This document shows, one piece after another, positions 22,515 to 35,216 of a DNA stretch of 64,000 bases. Both the position numbers and the translations under genes were made by a program. How positions within the stretch are numbered: position 1 is the stretch's first letter; each line of letters begins with the position of its first letter. The notes under the pieces are model-generated. The model did not search any database. It had not been told where the DNA came from and was given only the letters and a program-made list of their open reading frames with translations. Source of the DNA: Lepidodermella squamata (lineage: Eukaryota > Gastrotricha); contig JBLDXI010000033.1 of the NCBI GenBank assembly GCA_047495785.1, positions 1,984,001-2,048,000 of the forward strand. Reading direction: 5' to 3'.

Positions 22515-23359
22515 ATTTTTTAATATGTTGAAACCTTGTTCTTGTCTCATGGTTTGTGATCGATGACCAAAATAATTTTCAAATTTTCTTTGATCTTTGC
22601 TAATAAAAAAGACGAACGGTTTTGATGATGTGGTAGTTTTTCATGGAGCGGTGCGAGCTGGCGCCTATCTTCGCCTGGAAAAATAAGAGGAAAAAGTAAG
22701 GGAGAAGAGGCAGAAAAGCGCCAACATGACAGGTGAAAGTTATTTGCATCAAGGCTTCTAAACTCGGTACTCGGTAAGTCATTTTTATCGAGGCGGTTAA
22801 TAGGGCATTCATCAGCTTATGTTGAGATGCGGATGTCTAACTGAGTGACCCACAGGATTTGAATATGAATGCGCAGCAAAAAAATCAAAGGCCAAGCTGA
22901 GCCACGATGCCGTCTTTAGATGCGCCTATTCACCTGTAAATAATGCATTCGATATCGTATGTATTTTGTGAATACAGCGGCTGGCATGGCGATTTTACTC
23001 AAAATAAGTCCACCCACTGCGCTTATATAAAAATACCGCCGTATATACCAACATGTAAGCACATAATAGTATTGGTAGTTGGGTTGATCTGGCACGACGT
23101 TGCCTTCACAAGTTTGCCAAGGCCGTAATGCATCCATGGTAGTAGAGGACAGAGCTACGACTCGTTTTTAATAATCAATTCCGATAATTTAGTCGCTTAC
23201 AGCCAACTTCTGTGTTTATTCAAGGGTAAAAGCGGTGATCGGATGTAGAGTGTTTGATTTCCTATCGATTTCTTCCAGCAGCCTAAACATAATTTTTTTA
23301 TCATAACAATATATGTTCCCACATTACATTTTTTCAAACAAATACAGACGCTTTTGAAA
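22515..23359. other. Intergenic region between ERI1 and the RING/IBR gene
   Basis: About 0.85 kb, with no supported ORF, RNA gene or repeat. The right end has a CAAATACAG acceptor-like sequence about 13 nt before the next ATG. Confidence 0.45.
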
Positions 23360-24949
23360 ATGAATACTCATAAAAAGTCTGGTTCCAAAAGTACAAATGC
23401 GGCTGGCAAAGCCTCTCCGACGTGCCCAAAACTGCCGTTCAAATTAATTCAATTGGAGAGCAACGTTACAAAGGAAGATGTGGACTCTAAACCGGCGTTC
23501 GATGACATGATATTAATGTCCGAGTATTGCTTACGCGCCCTGGAGAACAGTGCCAGCGAACCAACGACGGCCTTTCTTACAGAACTATTAGCGGGATGCT
23601 CTCACGTAAATAGATCCGGGCAGACCTCAACTTGCGGCTACGTTTCTTTCCCACATGTCATTTGTTCTTTTGACCGGTTTTGGCTTGGAATCGAGAAGAT
23701 GGATCACTTCAAATGGCCACTAAATAAAGTATCAGACTTCAGCACTGTTCTCTTGCATTTCATCAATAATTTTCCTCTTGGTAGGTTATGTGATCATTAT
23801 TTCTCTTGCGAATACCTGTTGTATTTTTGCAGGATTTCTCCTTAAAACCCACACCGAGTCTTTAGCCATCGCTGTAATTCGCTCTGGTTATTTACTTATG
23901 GATACAAAACCGCGAGATTATGCCAAGGGACCACATATTCTCGTTATTCAAACTATGACATCGTTGATAGATCACATTAAACGACTCTGGTTGAACGTAG
24001 ATCTTGCAACGCAATCAAACGCAGAGGATGAGCGAGACGTTTTGAGCACCCTGGAGATAACTGTGATCCGTAGAACGAACACACGATTCGATGAGCTGCC
24101 CAATTTACCGCAAACAACCCCTGCTCCATCTCAGGAAACGAGTGCAAGTGTAGCCATGCCCCCGCCTTATACTGAACCTGAGAATGGAGATGATGATGGC
24201 GTTAAGGAAAATCATGTGACTATACCACCTTTGCCTGTGTTGGAGAACAATGCAGATACATCATCGAATTCTACCTCGTCAAAGTCAAAATCGACCTCAG
24301 ACTCAGAACCCAGGGTTGAACGAAGCAACATGGATAAATCAGGTAAATGTTCGACACTTGCCCCTATCACTTAATTTCAACTGATTTTTCTTCATTCTCC
24401 TTAGACAGCGAGCTTCTTCTGGAAGATAGTTCGAAGGCAGATGAGGTTTCCAGTGAGGTCCCAACATCAGCTGCAGAAGAGTCATCACGCTCGTCCAAGT
24501 CAAATGCGTCGGCAACGTCAAGCGGTGAAAGTATCATCATGTTCATGTGCTGCATATGTCATCAAAAGCAGGGTGATGAGTTTCTATTTTCACATGGCTT
24601 GTGTGAACACCAGTATGATCGGAAATGTGCGACAAAGCGTTTATTGGAGATGATCGAAGTTGGTAATATGTGTCCGTTGAATGCATTGAAATGTCCCGTC
24701 GACGGCTGCGATGCGGAGCTTGCTTTGGAACAGGCTGAAACCGTGTTAGAGCCTTTGGAAAGACGCCAATTGCGCAAGCTGTTATTGGATTCGGGTTCGA
24801 TTCGAAAAACAATGTGCCCTGATCCGTCCTGTGGGGGTGTGCGATTCTTGAAGCCAAATGCACCGTTCAGTTGCCCAGAATGCGGCAACAATTTTGGCTG
24901 TTTAACGGATTCGGCTAGTTTACTCAAGACAAGTCAATATTCTTCTTAA
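23360..24949 (+). CDS. RING/IBR (RBR-like) zinc-finger protein, unrecognised N-terminus
   Basis: Probable E3 ubiquitin ligase-like protein. Three exons are in phase: 23360-23780, 23833-24342 and 24405-24949, about 491 residues. Residues about 40-215 form a globular region I do not recognise (conserved-looking FPHVICSFDRFWLGIEKM, LAIAVIRSGYLLMDTK, TMTSLIDHIKRLWLNVDL). An acidic Ser/Pro-rich linker follows. The C-terminus has a RING1-like finger (CCICHQKQGDEFLFSHG, CEHQYDRKC, CPLNALKCPVDGCD) and an IBR-like finger (MCPDPSCGGVRFL, FSCPECGNNFGC). No second RING with a catalytic Cys follows before the stop, so it is either a truncated RBR protein or a different double zinc-binding arrangement. Function inferred from the fingers only. 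Confidence 0.7.
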
Positions 24950-26609
24950 CTTTCCTAACTAAATCTGTTTTAGTGGCATATTAATAGCCAGCACGGTTAA
25001 TAATGAAATACTCTAGCAATTTATGCAAATAATACGTTTGATTAATAGAAGAAACCGTTTTCACTTTTTTAATTTCCACCTTTCTAAGCAACTGGTTATC
25101 TCGACGTATAAGAGCTACCTCATTCATGCATTTCTCTGTATAAAAATATTTTGCTATTCGGTGGTATTGTGATAATAAAACATAGGTAAGCGTTTGATGT
25201 ATCTCGGAATTGAAACCTACCAAGAACTGAGTTTTCAATTTAAGCTACAATTATTAGAAGCTTGATGGACAATATTCTTTCATCACGTGACCTTCGAAGC
25301 AGCAACTGTAATCGGGGCGAAGCTAAATGTGACGTTTTACAGTAAGGCTTGTACCGCCTAACTGTCCTCCATTCGTGTCTTTCGAGAGTCATCACTGAAG
25401 TCTCCGCGTAATATTCGGAAATTTCTTTATTTAAAGTGCACTGGTCAAAATCCCAATCTGTAAACTGATTGAATGCCGGAAGGGCTGTTAGGCGTAAGTT
25501 TTTTAAACATGTGTTGAAAATATTATAAGGTTTCTGTATAGTGCCGGAAACAATAACGCCGTTGTTATTTGTAGTTTCCGTTAAATTATGTCAGCACTGG
25601 CATTTGCGGGATACTTCAAGTCATTCTTTCAGTGAGAAGCCAATCACCTAATCAATCTTGGAGAGAAGGTAATCTAGAGGGCCAAGGCCTAAGAAACTAC
25701 TAGGTACTAAGCTTCGCACTAAAAACACCGATGCGAATAGACAAAATCTTCTCGCGCTATTCTTTACTCTTTAATTTCGCCACATAATTAATAAGACTAC
25801 AGACTTCCAACAGCATCGTGTGACACCAAATACAATAGGCATACAATATCAAGGAATATAAATGACAATTTCTTGCCTCATAATATCCTTGCAAAAATAT
25901 CAATGCAGACGCTCGATGATGTACAATTGCGCTTTTGCAAGGCATCCAGCTATAAAATATAAAAGCTAGGTCCGATTTTCATGATGAGAAGGCAAATGAT
26001 GACATGCGTGTGAGAAAATAAGCGCGTGAAAGCGTCGCCAACTATCACACCAGCCGAGTCGACAAGTATGCAAATTAATCAACTCAATGAAAATTACGGA
26101 ATTACAATATCCAAGTTGCAATATTCTAAACGAGAAGTGCCAGTTACAATGAGATAAATTTGAAGATTCAAATGCGTTTGCCATCAGCATTCTAACAAAT
26201 CAAAATATTTAAGGGTGTTTCACAGTAGGCACAATTTATCACATCGCTTCTTCCATTTTCGCGGCCCGAAATCTGCTATAAATCACCGTACTCAGCATTA
26301 AATTGGTCGCAAAGCGAAGAAAAGACGTGCAAATAATTCTAAAAAATACGTCATCATTTCACTAAAATTTGATATAAAACCACAACTCAGCGCATTTTCA
26401 AAAATATCGCATGCAAAAGTTGCATAAGCAGGAAGAGATCACAAAATCATTAGCAAAGCCACAGAACAACACAGTCGCAAAGGGAAAATAAACAGCATTT
26501 TCAGTACGGATCGCATCTATATCAATATCATTTTTTACATTGGTAAGTGTAAACAATTATATGAAATTTATGAAAAACTGCCACTTTCTAATTGAACGGC
26601 CATGAAAAT
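24950..26609. other. Intergenic, AT-rich, convergent 3' ends
   Basis: About 1.65 kb between the convergent RING/IBR and C1orf87-like genes. No ORF above background and no recognisable RNA or transposon. It probably contains both 3' UTRs. Confidence 0.45.
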
Positions 26610-29460
26610 TCAGTAGTGACCCCTAAGACTCAGTGATCGCAGGTAGCTGTCGATATTTACAAGCCCCGAGTGAGTAGATGAGACGTTGATCGCTTCCTCC
26701 ACATCTGGCTCGTATAGTCCGAGTTCGTATACTCGATTGTACTCATTTGTTATCCATCTAACATCGTCAGGAGGCAAATGGCCTACGTATTTAGAGTCGA
26801 CGGTGTAGAGAGCTTTCGAGAGGCGCATAAACCGGTCGAACCACGCGCGAGCAGCATCTGAAGACGGCGAAGTTACGCCCAAAGTTCTGGGAGAAATTCT
26901 ACCTTTCTGCATGCTCTCATTGGGAACTATTGATGCTGGTTGCTGTTGCGGCTTCGTCGGCTGGTTTAAAGATTCTCGTAAACCTTCGGACGACCGATGA
27001 TCCCGTGGTGGAACCCTAGGCTCAGGATCGAGTCCGGCAGTACTAGGCAGCGCTGCTTCTACGTATTTCACGAACTTCCTCCAATCATATTGATCCCACC
27101 TGAAATTAATTGATTGCAATAGCTTGAGTCATGTATTCTAATCTTCAAGATTTACCTAGTGTAACACAGGTCCAACAAAGCATTGATAACCGAATTCGTC
27201 ACTCGTAAATTTTGACGATAAGCTACTGTTTTTATGTCATCGACTGTCATGGTTCCCTTCTTTTCGCGATCCCATAGATAAAATGCGTCAACCAAGCGGT
27301 TGAAGTCTTCGCGAGTGTAGTCTTTGAGTGCCTCGTGCAAAATCGAAAGCAACTTTGCCTGGTTCCCTTCAACTTCGAGTCTAGATTTGCATAATTGGTT
27401 ATTGTTATCAGAATATAGGTGTGTTAAATACCTTCTTCTTTCTTGCAAAGGCGACTCGGCTCTCTGATTTGTCTGGTGAGCCCTTGTTGAATTGTTGTTG
27501 AATGTTGCCGGATGATCTATTGTTTGGTGTGCTGGTGGAGGATATTCGTCCTGATAGATGTGAGAATCTTTTAATTAGGTATGCATCAACAAACTAAAGC
27601 AAGTCACGATAACATAAAATAGTGTATTTCGAAGTGCGAATGAATAAAATGTGAATTTGTGACCGATTGCATAATTTCTCTAGTAATTTCTTGGTAAACA
27701 ACAAATTAAATCAACGCGTGACATACATATCGACCGCGGCCTCCCCAATACTTGTGAAAAAATATGTTAACCCCGCATTGACTAATAACCATCATGCAAG
27801 ACAATTATAGATCAAACTAGCAAACCTGTCTTTGATTATGAGCTGTTTTCAGACCAGTCGATCGTGGAGATTGATTCCAGCCTTCGTGGGGCTCAACGTG
27901 AGGGTCTAATTGATGTCCCCCTCTTTCTTGAGCCCGGCGACTCATATAGCTAAAACACGAGGTTCATTTCAATGTTATCATGCTTAAATAAATAATCCCT
28001 TACTTTTCTGTGGGCGCTTGCTGTCCTGGGTAATTGGAGTAATTGGAAGAATTATCAGACCTCAGAGCGGCGCCAATAAATGACAAAATCTTTTCGTAAT
28101 TGACAAAGTTTGGGGTCGAAGGAACCACGAACATCGCAGCGACAAGTCGCATTAGTGCTGGGTCGCATCTCAACTAATATCAAAAATCAGCGACAAATGT
28201 GTGACAAATGTTGAAATCAAGAAATTAACCTGATGTTTCCGTGCGGCAAATACGAAGTCGTCAAAATGTATGAGGCCAGACAACCTGGGAAAATGATTAT
28301 GGTGAAATGAGATCATATATTTCAAGATTGAATTAATACTTTCTATCGAAAGTCGTCATCTCAACATATATGTCTTTCAGGCGTTGAGTGACATATCCTT
28401 GAAGTTCTTGGTGTAATCGTTGCATTAAGAATGAAACTTCAGAAGGAGCGAATCTGATCGGCTCGCTCGGTAATCTGGCACCGGGCAATTTTCTCGTTAA
28501 TTCCTGCATCATGACATCATTTTGGCCGCGCAATTGATAATCGTCATTAGCATGGCTAAAAATTGCGGAATTACTAGACCTCGAAATATGATGAAACTTG
28601 GAGGTAATACCTCAGGTAGTCACTCCGAACAGGGGGTAGAACACTGAAAGGATGTAATGGGTCGTTTTGCGGTTTCGAGACGTGGTTTAGCGCATCATAC
28701 GGCTATTTTGGATATTTGAATAGAAAAATAGGAACTTGATAGATTTGTATAAGTTTACGTCATGTCTCGGACTACGAAAAGCAGGATCTTCTTGCGCAAA
28801 AGGCGGCTGAACTTGGGATGGCCAAATATGATTTGGTTTCTCAGGTAGCGTACGGCTACGGGTTTCTATATATTCTCTGGAAGAGCAAATAAAAATTAGC
28901 ACCACGGCTACCTAGTCTTCTGAAAAATACCTTCCCGTAAGGGGCTGAGGGTACACGTTATCTTCGACAACAGGCATCAGCTTGCTACCAACGATGCGAT
29001 ATCGCAACTTCGACGTGTGGGAAGTCCCGTAAGGCGAATTTTTAATCGTAAAGTCACGATCGGCAACGGCCATGTGCCCGTAATCTTCTTGATTCTTCAA
29101 AAGAAAGTTTTTACGAACAATTAATTATGATGAATTAAGATGCAACAATATACAACAATTATCATAGCACTAGATGAACAAGAGAAATGATAACAGTTAG
29201 AAAATTGATACTCTTGTGAATAGTAAGAAAGTAAACAAAATCCGTCGAAGTAGAATCTTACCAATTGTAAGAGTGCTTTGATAGAAATATAAGGCGTCAT
29301 TGCAACATTCAAGTTATTTAGCAAAAGGCCGGGTTCAATTTAATCATCAATTTTCAAAGTTGTTCACTATCTGAATTCGGCTACTTTGGATATCATATAG
29401 ATTTTGCGAACTTGAGAATAAAAACAATCAATTACTTACCTCACGTTGCTTTAACGGCAT
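26610..29460 (-). CDS. C1orf87: C1orf87-like protein with EF-hand-type repeats
   Basis: Similar to vertebrate C1orf87, a poorly studied protein expressed in ciliated tissues. Exons, minus strand: about 29460-29440, 29100-28928, 28876-28759, 28702-28610, 28555-28340, 28284-28230, 28173-28004, 27949-27826, 27550-27432, 27380-27156 and 27099-26610. The first coding exon gives MPLKQRE and the join to the second is tentative. Two calponin/EF-hand-like modules are visible: SEVSFLMQRLHQELQGYVTQ with FDDFVFAARKHQLRCDP and FVNYEKILSFIGAAL, then LLSILHEALKDYTREDFNRLV with DAFYLWDREKKGTMTVDDIK and WDQYDWRKFVKYVEAAL. Loops lack a full canonical calcium-binding set. The linkers are disordered and Pro/Gln-rich. 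Eleven small exons with short introns. Confidence 0.72.
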
Positions 29461-30290
29461 GTTACTTCTTAAACATTTACATCCTATCTAATGAGAAGAA
29501 AATATATTTCATCAAATTGACATTGATTGGGATATCAATAAGATTGTTTTATCGGTGTTTAAAACAACTCGGAAAGTAGATAAGACTATGTTAAACAGGA
29601 CCGGATGAACAAGTGACAAGGAAGCAACGACAACAGATGACTTTGAAAAGGGAAAACTATAGACGCACGTTGTCAAGTAATTTTTTGTATTAAATTTTAT
29701 GATAATTTTACAATATAATTAGTATTATTCAATATACAGAAAAATATGTCAATACCAAAATATGACTGCTGTTTCTTTTTTAAGGAAGGATCCTGGGTCA
29801 CGTTGATATCTGGGGGTGCGCCAAAAACACCGGCTATTGTAGGCGCTTGGCACACTTGGCGCCTTGCCGCAAACCGCAAAATATATTCAAATATATCCCG
29901 AAAATGAAAAAATCGTAAAAATGTACCTTGTTGTTTGCAACTGCCGCGGTGGTGCTATTATTTATTTTAGTATAATACCTATGCCTCGTTATAATAATGA
30001 GTTTGGAAATAATCAAGAGTGTTAATTGTTAATTGTTCCGAAATGTATCATTTCTAAACATTACGAATAAGTCGGAGAATTTAAAAGTCTATAGTAGCAC
30101 CTCTTGTTGACTCAAGTTTCAACAATTGTTTCGTTTTTCTTCAGCGCTTAGCGCCTTCTGCTCTTTTCTCTTACTTTGATCTACGATTTACCCTATAATA
30201 AATTGAACTATTTGGTTAACTTGGTGATTTCAAGCTATTTACGAATGCTAAATAATGCTTATCTATAATTTTCAATAGGATTGATTCGCT
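29461..30290. other. Intergenic, divergent promoters of C1orf87-like and Ig genes
   Basis: About 0.83 kb, strongly AT-rich, between divergent genes. No coding or repeat feature that I can support. Confidence 0.45.
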
Positions 30291-32407
30291 ATGAGAGATC
30301 GCGTACTCTGTTTGCTGGTTTTCTACGGCGGAGGTATATTCTTGCTTGTCTTAAAGACCTGAAGAGTCATTTTATATTTTTTAGTGGCTGTTGTCTGGTC
30401 TCAATTTCCGTTACCAACAATGTTTCCCCCACAGCAAAACAACAACGCTAATTCAAACGTTAATAATGCTAATAGCAACAACAATAACCAGAACAACATT
30501 AACAACAACAACAACAACAACATGAACATCAACACATTTGCTCCACCGCGCGCTAACTTCACCACAACTGCTCGGGCACCGATGGCTACTGTCATCAGAC
30601 AATCGCCGTTTTTTCAACAATACCGCAGTCCCCAAGATTCCGGCTTTATACAATACCACCACCCGCCCAACTACGGGCTAGATCCCACGTCGAAGCCACC
30701 TGCGGGATTCACTATTTCGCCAGCTGAGTTTGACCAAGGTGTTGAGCTACCGACGATCGTCAATGATATCATTGTCTATCCTCCTGTTTTAAAAATGGGA
30801 CTTACTGCTAGTCTGAAATGCTACGTTGCCAACAAAGGTCCAGCCTTTGTGTACTGGATGAAGTCCAGCGCCATGTCTGCGATTAGTGTAGATAATCGCA
30901 TAGTAGTCGACGAAGATAAACGTTTGGTTGATGGAATAGACAAATATGTTATGAATCACTATAAAGAGGGGGACAAGGATGTCTTCGAGCTCCTCATCAA
31001 TAGGCTTCAGGTAATTCTTCAAAATTAAGTTTTATGGCCAAAATATGGTTTCTGGAATTTTAAGCTCATTGACAACGGCAATTACACCTGCTCACTCTAC
31101 ATAAGTGGTGGAATCAACACTCGCAGCTTACCCTCTAAAACGATGGCGTTGGTCGTAGTGGTTCCGCCTCGAATTGATACGGCTCGAACCTTGTCAGTTT
31201 ACAATGGCGCGCTCAACAGATCTGCTCGAATGGAATGTTATGCCGACGGCATTCCGATGCCAAACATTACCTGGGAACGCATGAATGGTCAGCGTTTCAA
31301 AAATGGTCAACAAACCGTGCGAGGAAATGTCCTTTTGATTTCACCTGTTCAACGAGATGACGTCGGTCTCTACCGATGCGCCGCCCGAAATAACGTCTGA
31401 CATAGCCAACTAAATTATTCGCTTTATTACCGTGTATTTTGTCTCAGGTCGACCCAGATGATCCTTTGACAGCTCAATTCGATATTCGATTTAACGTGTT
31501 GTATCCTCCGGAAAGCTACGCTTTGCAAACTTACGTCGGACAGGCCCAAAACAAGCATTATCCTGCATATTTAGGCACTGGACGCAACATTTTATTTCTC
31601 GGCTATTTTTATTTGTATTTTTCTGTTAGACTGCGTCGTTGGTGGTAATCCACAAGCTGAGTTATATTGGATGAAAGTTCGGCTGCGCAATGACACAGCA
31701 GTATATACATCCGTCAGTGATTTTGGAACCGTTCTCGTTTACAAAGCCTAATACGCCTATAAATAACATTCAGCAAACCATTTAACTCGATTTAACTTCT
31801 CTTCATGCACACAAAAATTGCTAAAATTTCTAGCTTCAAATTATTCAGGCGTCAACAAAAACTAATGAGCTTTGTAAACCATGGGCGCACGCTGTCTAAA
31901 ATCACGGCTTTCACGATTCCCTTGAAATTCGCTAAACTGTGCTATTTTTCAGAATTTTCAAGTCGACGTGGGAAGCAACGAGCTGTTAAAAGGCTCACCT
32001 TGCGATCGCGACTGGGTGGTAGAACGCCGAATTTTGCAATCTGATATTTATCAAATTACCATTTCGCAACATGGCATCGAGTTCAACATCAACCAAGTTT
32101 TCTTCCGCCTGCGCATCGATAACGGTAGGCTTGTTGCCTCAATTATGTCACTTCAGAATTTACATATAACCTTGCAGTTCGTGGCTTGGACTACGGCGAT
32201 TATTTATGCGTCGGCCGAAATGATATCGGAGCATCATGTTCGCATATTGTGTTATATGAAACTGCCGACTGTCAAACGAAAGAATGCCCTGATCTTAGCC
32301 GGCAATATGCTCCTCAAGGCGGATATCCTGATAACGCAATCTCTGTTAGCTCCAGTTCTATGTGGCTCGTGGTTCTTTTCTGCATTTCTTCATCACTCCA
32401 GTTTTAA
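30291..32407 (+). CDS. Three-Ig-domain, GPI-type cell-adhesion protein (IgLON/lachesin-like), copy 1
   Basis: Cell-surface adhesion molecule, 536 residues from seven in-phase exons (30291-30333, 30385-31010, 31065-31394, 31448-31574, 31630-31712, 31953-32124, 32178-32407). Signal peptide MRDRVLCLLVFYGG runs into VAVVWS. A region of about 100 residues very rich in Asn from AAC repeats follows. Then come Ig1 (ASLKCYVANKGPAFVYWMK ... NGNYTC), Ig2 (RMECYADGIPMPNITWERM ... VGLYRCAARN) and Ig3 (VVGGNPQAELYWMKVR ... YGDYLCVGRN). After two further Cys (ADCQTKECPD) the C-terminus ends in a hydrophobic GPI-type signal (SSSSMWLVVLFCISSSL). The intron at 31575-31629 must start with GC rather than GT to keep frame. 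Tandem paralogue of the gene at 33123. Confidence 0.85.
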
Positions 32408-32736
32408 ATTTCAAATGCATATATTTTGATATAGCGAGAGATTTGTATTTTGGATCCAAGATCGACTAGCAACATTGCTCTTTGTTTAGCTGATTTTAAT
32501 TTGCCTTCAGTTATTTTCCCTGCTTCTTCGCTTCGCACAAATTAATTTGTTGATGTAGAAAATCTGCTGCCCCTTCAATTTCATGTGAAAGACGATGATA
32601 ATGAGCTTTTTGGTTTAAGCACCCTGGTGATTCTTTAACATCATCAAATCACCCATAAATTTCCATTTATATTTTCCTATAAATGAAGTAGTGCATCAAA
32701 ATGCAAAATTTATGCTTTTTACTCATCTCGTGAGAG

Positions 32737-32964
32737 TGTTGCAAATTTGAGATTTGGAATACATTATACCTTCAAACACAACCTTTTGGATAAGAATGAG
32801 CGAAGCTTTAGGAAATAGGTAAAATTGAGATAAACAATGTGGCACAACCAGATACTGAATTTCTCAGGAAAAGCGTTGAGGTAGTCTTCAAGGGCACAGC
32901 CAATGCGTAAAATGTGTCTGAGAAGACAAAAAATTAATGTATTCCAAATCTCAAATTTGCAACA
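32737..32964. repeat. Perfect 30-bp inverted repeat around a 168-bp core (MITE-like)
   Basis: Bases 32737-32766 are the exact reverse complement of 32935-32964; the arms begin TGTTGCAAATTTGAGATTTG. The core has no ORF. This could be a small non-autonomous DNA transposon or a long hairpin. No clear target-site duplication flanks it. It sits between the two Ig paralogues. Confidence 0.75.
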
Positions 32965-33122
32965 AGAAATTGTTATCTGAATCTTCTATTTCTACATTTT
33001 CATTGAAATGATAAATCTGATATTGGTTGTTACGTCTTCTTGCTACAATAAGCAAACAGTCACTTCAATAATATGTATACAGCGAAATGCTAATGAATCT
33101 GTTAATTTTTTTTAGGCGTATT

Positions 33123-34538
33123 ATGTTACCTATAGCAGTGATTATCATCGCCTCGATATGCGAGACGCTAGCGGTCGACAGTACGGGCGGCGTTCAACTG
33201 CCTCAAATCGTCAATGAGGTAATAGTTTATCCGCCTGTGTTGAAAATGGGTCAGACTGCCAGTTTGAAATGCTATGTGGCGAATAAAAACACAGCAACGC
33301 TGATGTGGGCCAAATCGAGCGCAATGTCGACTATCAGTGTCGACGATCGTATCGTAGTCGATGAAGATAAGATGTACGTAGATGGAATCGAGAAGTGAGT
33401 TACTGTCTGTTTTAGAAACGGCAATAGCTATGATGTTTTGTGTTTCAGATTTCGAGTGAACCACTTCCAAGAGGGAAATGTTGATGTTTTTGAATTGGTT
33501 ATTCATCGCCTCCAGTTAACTGATTCGGGAAATTATACCTGCTCAGTGTACATCAGTGGTGGCCAGCATCAGTTTGGCGCACTGCCGCAGAGAACTTCTG
33601 AATTGGTCGTCGTAGTTCCGCCTCGAATTGACAGGGCTCGGACTTTGTCGGTGGTGAATGGGGTTATAGGCGGAGTCGGAGTGATGCGCTGCTACGCCGA
33701 TGGTATCCCGGCTCCAAACATAACGTGGGAACGATTGAACGGTGTCCGCTTCAAAGACGGCAATCAAATTGTTAGATCCAACGAACTTGTAATTCAAAAC
33801 GTCGACCGCAACGATCGTGGGATTTACAGATGCTCAGCGAGAAATAATGTTGACTCAGAGGATCCGCTCGAAGCTCAATACGATGTCCGCTTTAATGTTC
33901 AATATGGCGCCGAAACCATTGCGTTGGAAAAAGAAGTTGGCCAGGCTGAAAATAAGCATTACCCGGCGTATCTCGAATGCAAAGTTGGTGGCAATCCTGC
34001 TCCAGAGTTGTATTGGGTGAAGATCAAACAAACACCAACTTCTATAAGCTATAACCCAGCCGAGAACGACGTTGCTATTCAAAGTCGCCAATCTCCTCCC
34101 TCCCGCGAAACTGCCGACCTCGGGGATCATGCTTTGTTACTTGGAACGAATTGCTCGGAAAAATTTCAAGTTGAACGTCGAATTTTGTACTCTGATATTT
34201 ACCAGTTAACGATTTCTCAACACGGCTTGGAATTCGCTGAAAATGAGATGTTGCTCAAACTTCGAATAGACAATGTGAGAGGCCTTGATTATGGTTACTA
34301 CGCTTGTGTCGCCCGTAATGCCATTGGTGCTTCTTGTGACACGATTTTGCTTTTCCAAACTGCTGATTGCCAAAGTAGAGAGTGTCCTGATTTGTCGCAG
34401 CAGTACGCTCCCAGGTCTTATGCGTCTGGTGTGATGGGTGGCACGGCGTATGAAATTAACGGTGCGGTGTCTGATCACGGTTTCAAAGTAACTAGTCTTC
34501 TACTTGTGACCGTTTTATTGTTATTGCCTACCATGTGA
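33123..34538 (+). CDS. Three-Ig-domain, GPI-type cell-adhesion protein, copy 2
   Basis: Paralogue of the gene at 30291, 453 residues from two exons (33123-33394, 33449-34538). Signal peptide MLPIAVIIIASICETLAV. Ig1: ASLKCYVANKNTATLMWAK ... DSGNYTC. Ig2: MRCYADGIPAPNITWERLNG ... RGIYRCSARNN. Ig3: YLECKVGGNPAPELYW ... YGYYACVARNAIGASC. The conserved ADCQSRECPD and a C-terminal hydrophobic GPI-type signal (SLLLVTVLLLLPTM) follow. It lacks the Asn-rich insert and most introns of copy 1; Ig2 through Ig3 lie on one exon. A T8-AG acceptor-like sequence is about 10 nt before the ATG. Likely neural or epithelial adhesion by family analogy; partner unknown. Confidence 0.88.
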
Positions 34539-35216
34539 ATTTTTATGCTTCCACGTTAACTGTTCGTGATGCTATGACAATCGTGTTGTGCTTGTTTTAT
34601 ATCATTTTTGTTTTACCTTACATGACAAAAGTTAACGCTGCGTGCGGTTGGGATGGACCATCCCACCTCCAGCGATCGCGATCGTGATCCTCCGATAATA
34701 TAGCTATGCTCGCTATGCACGTTGCAATAATTTTTACTGACGACTAGTTTTGCTCAACGACGAAAATCTAACTTCCATTAACGATTGCAACTTGTCAAAT
34801 GGTCTCATTAATCGTGGTTGTGCTTTGTTAAAGAATATTCCTGCAAACATTTTGCTTGCTTCGATAGAGATTTTACACTTTCCATTGAGAAATGATTTAA
34901 TAAATTGCGAAGCAGCTGATTTTGGTTGTTTTTTCGTCAAAAATGACAATCTTGGACTCATTCAGTTGAAATGAAAAAACTGGATCTGTTTTTCACAAGT
35001 TGACACTTTATTTCATCAACTAAGTCATTTAGGTCGTCACAATAAAATTCGTCTTTATGGCTTCGGTCGGAAGCAGAAAAAATAGTAAGGGTAAGAACAA
35101 TATTACGTGATTTCGGAAGTCATTTCCCTTTAAAAGAATGCAATTCACGAAACACCTCGTAGTTAAGTAATTACAATATTAACATTTATCAAAACCGGAC
35201 GTCTCGCTATTTAAGG
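34539..35216. other. Intergenic, convergent 3' ends (Ig copy 2 and XBP1)
   Basis: About 0.68 kb. An AATAAA on the minus strand near 35005 is a plausible XBP1 poly(A) signal. Overlapping open frames of about 75 codons on both strands near 34734-34974 look like chance. Confidence 0.45.
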
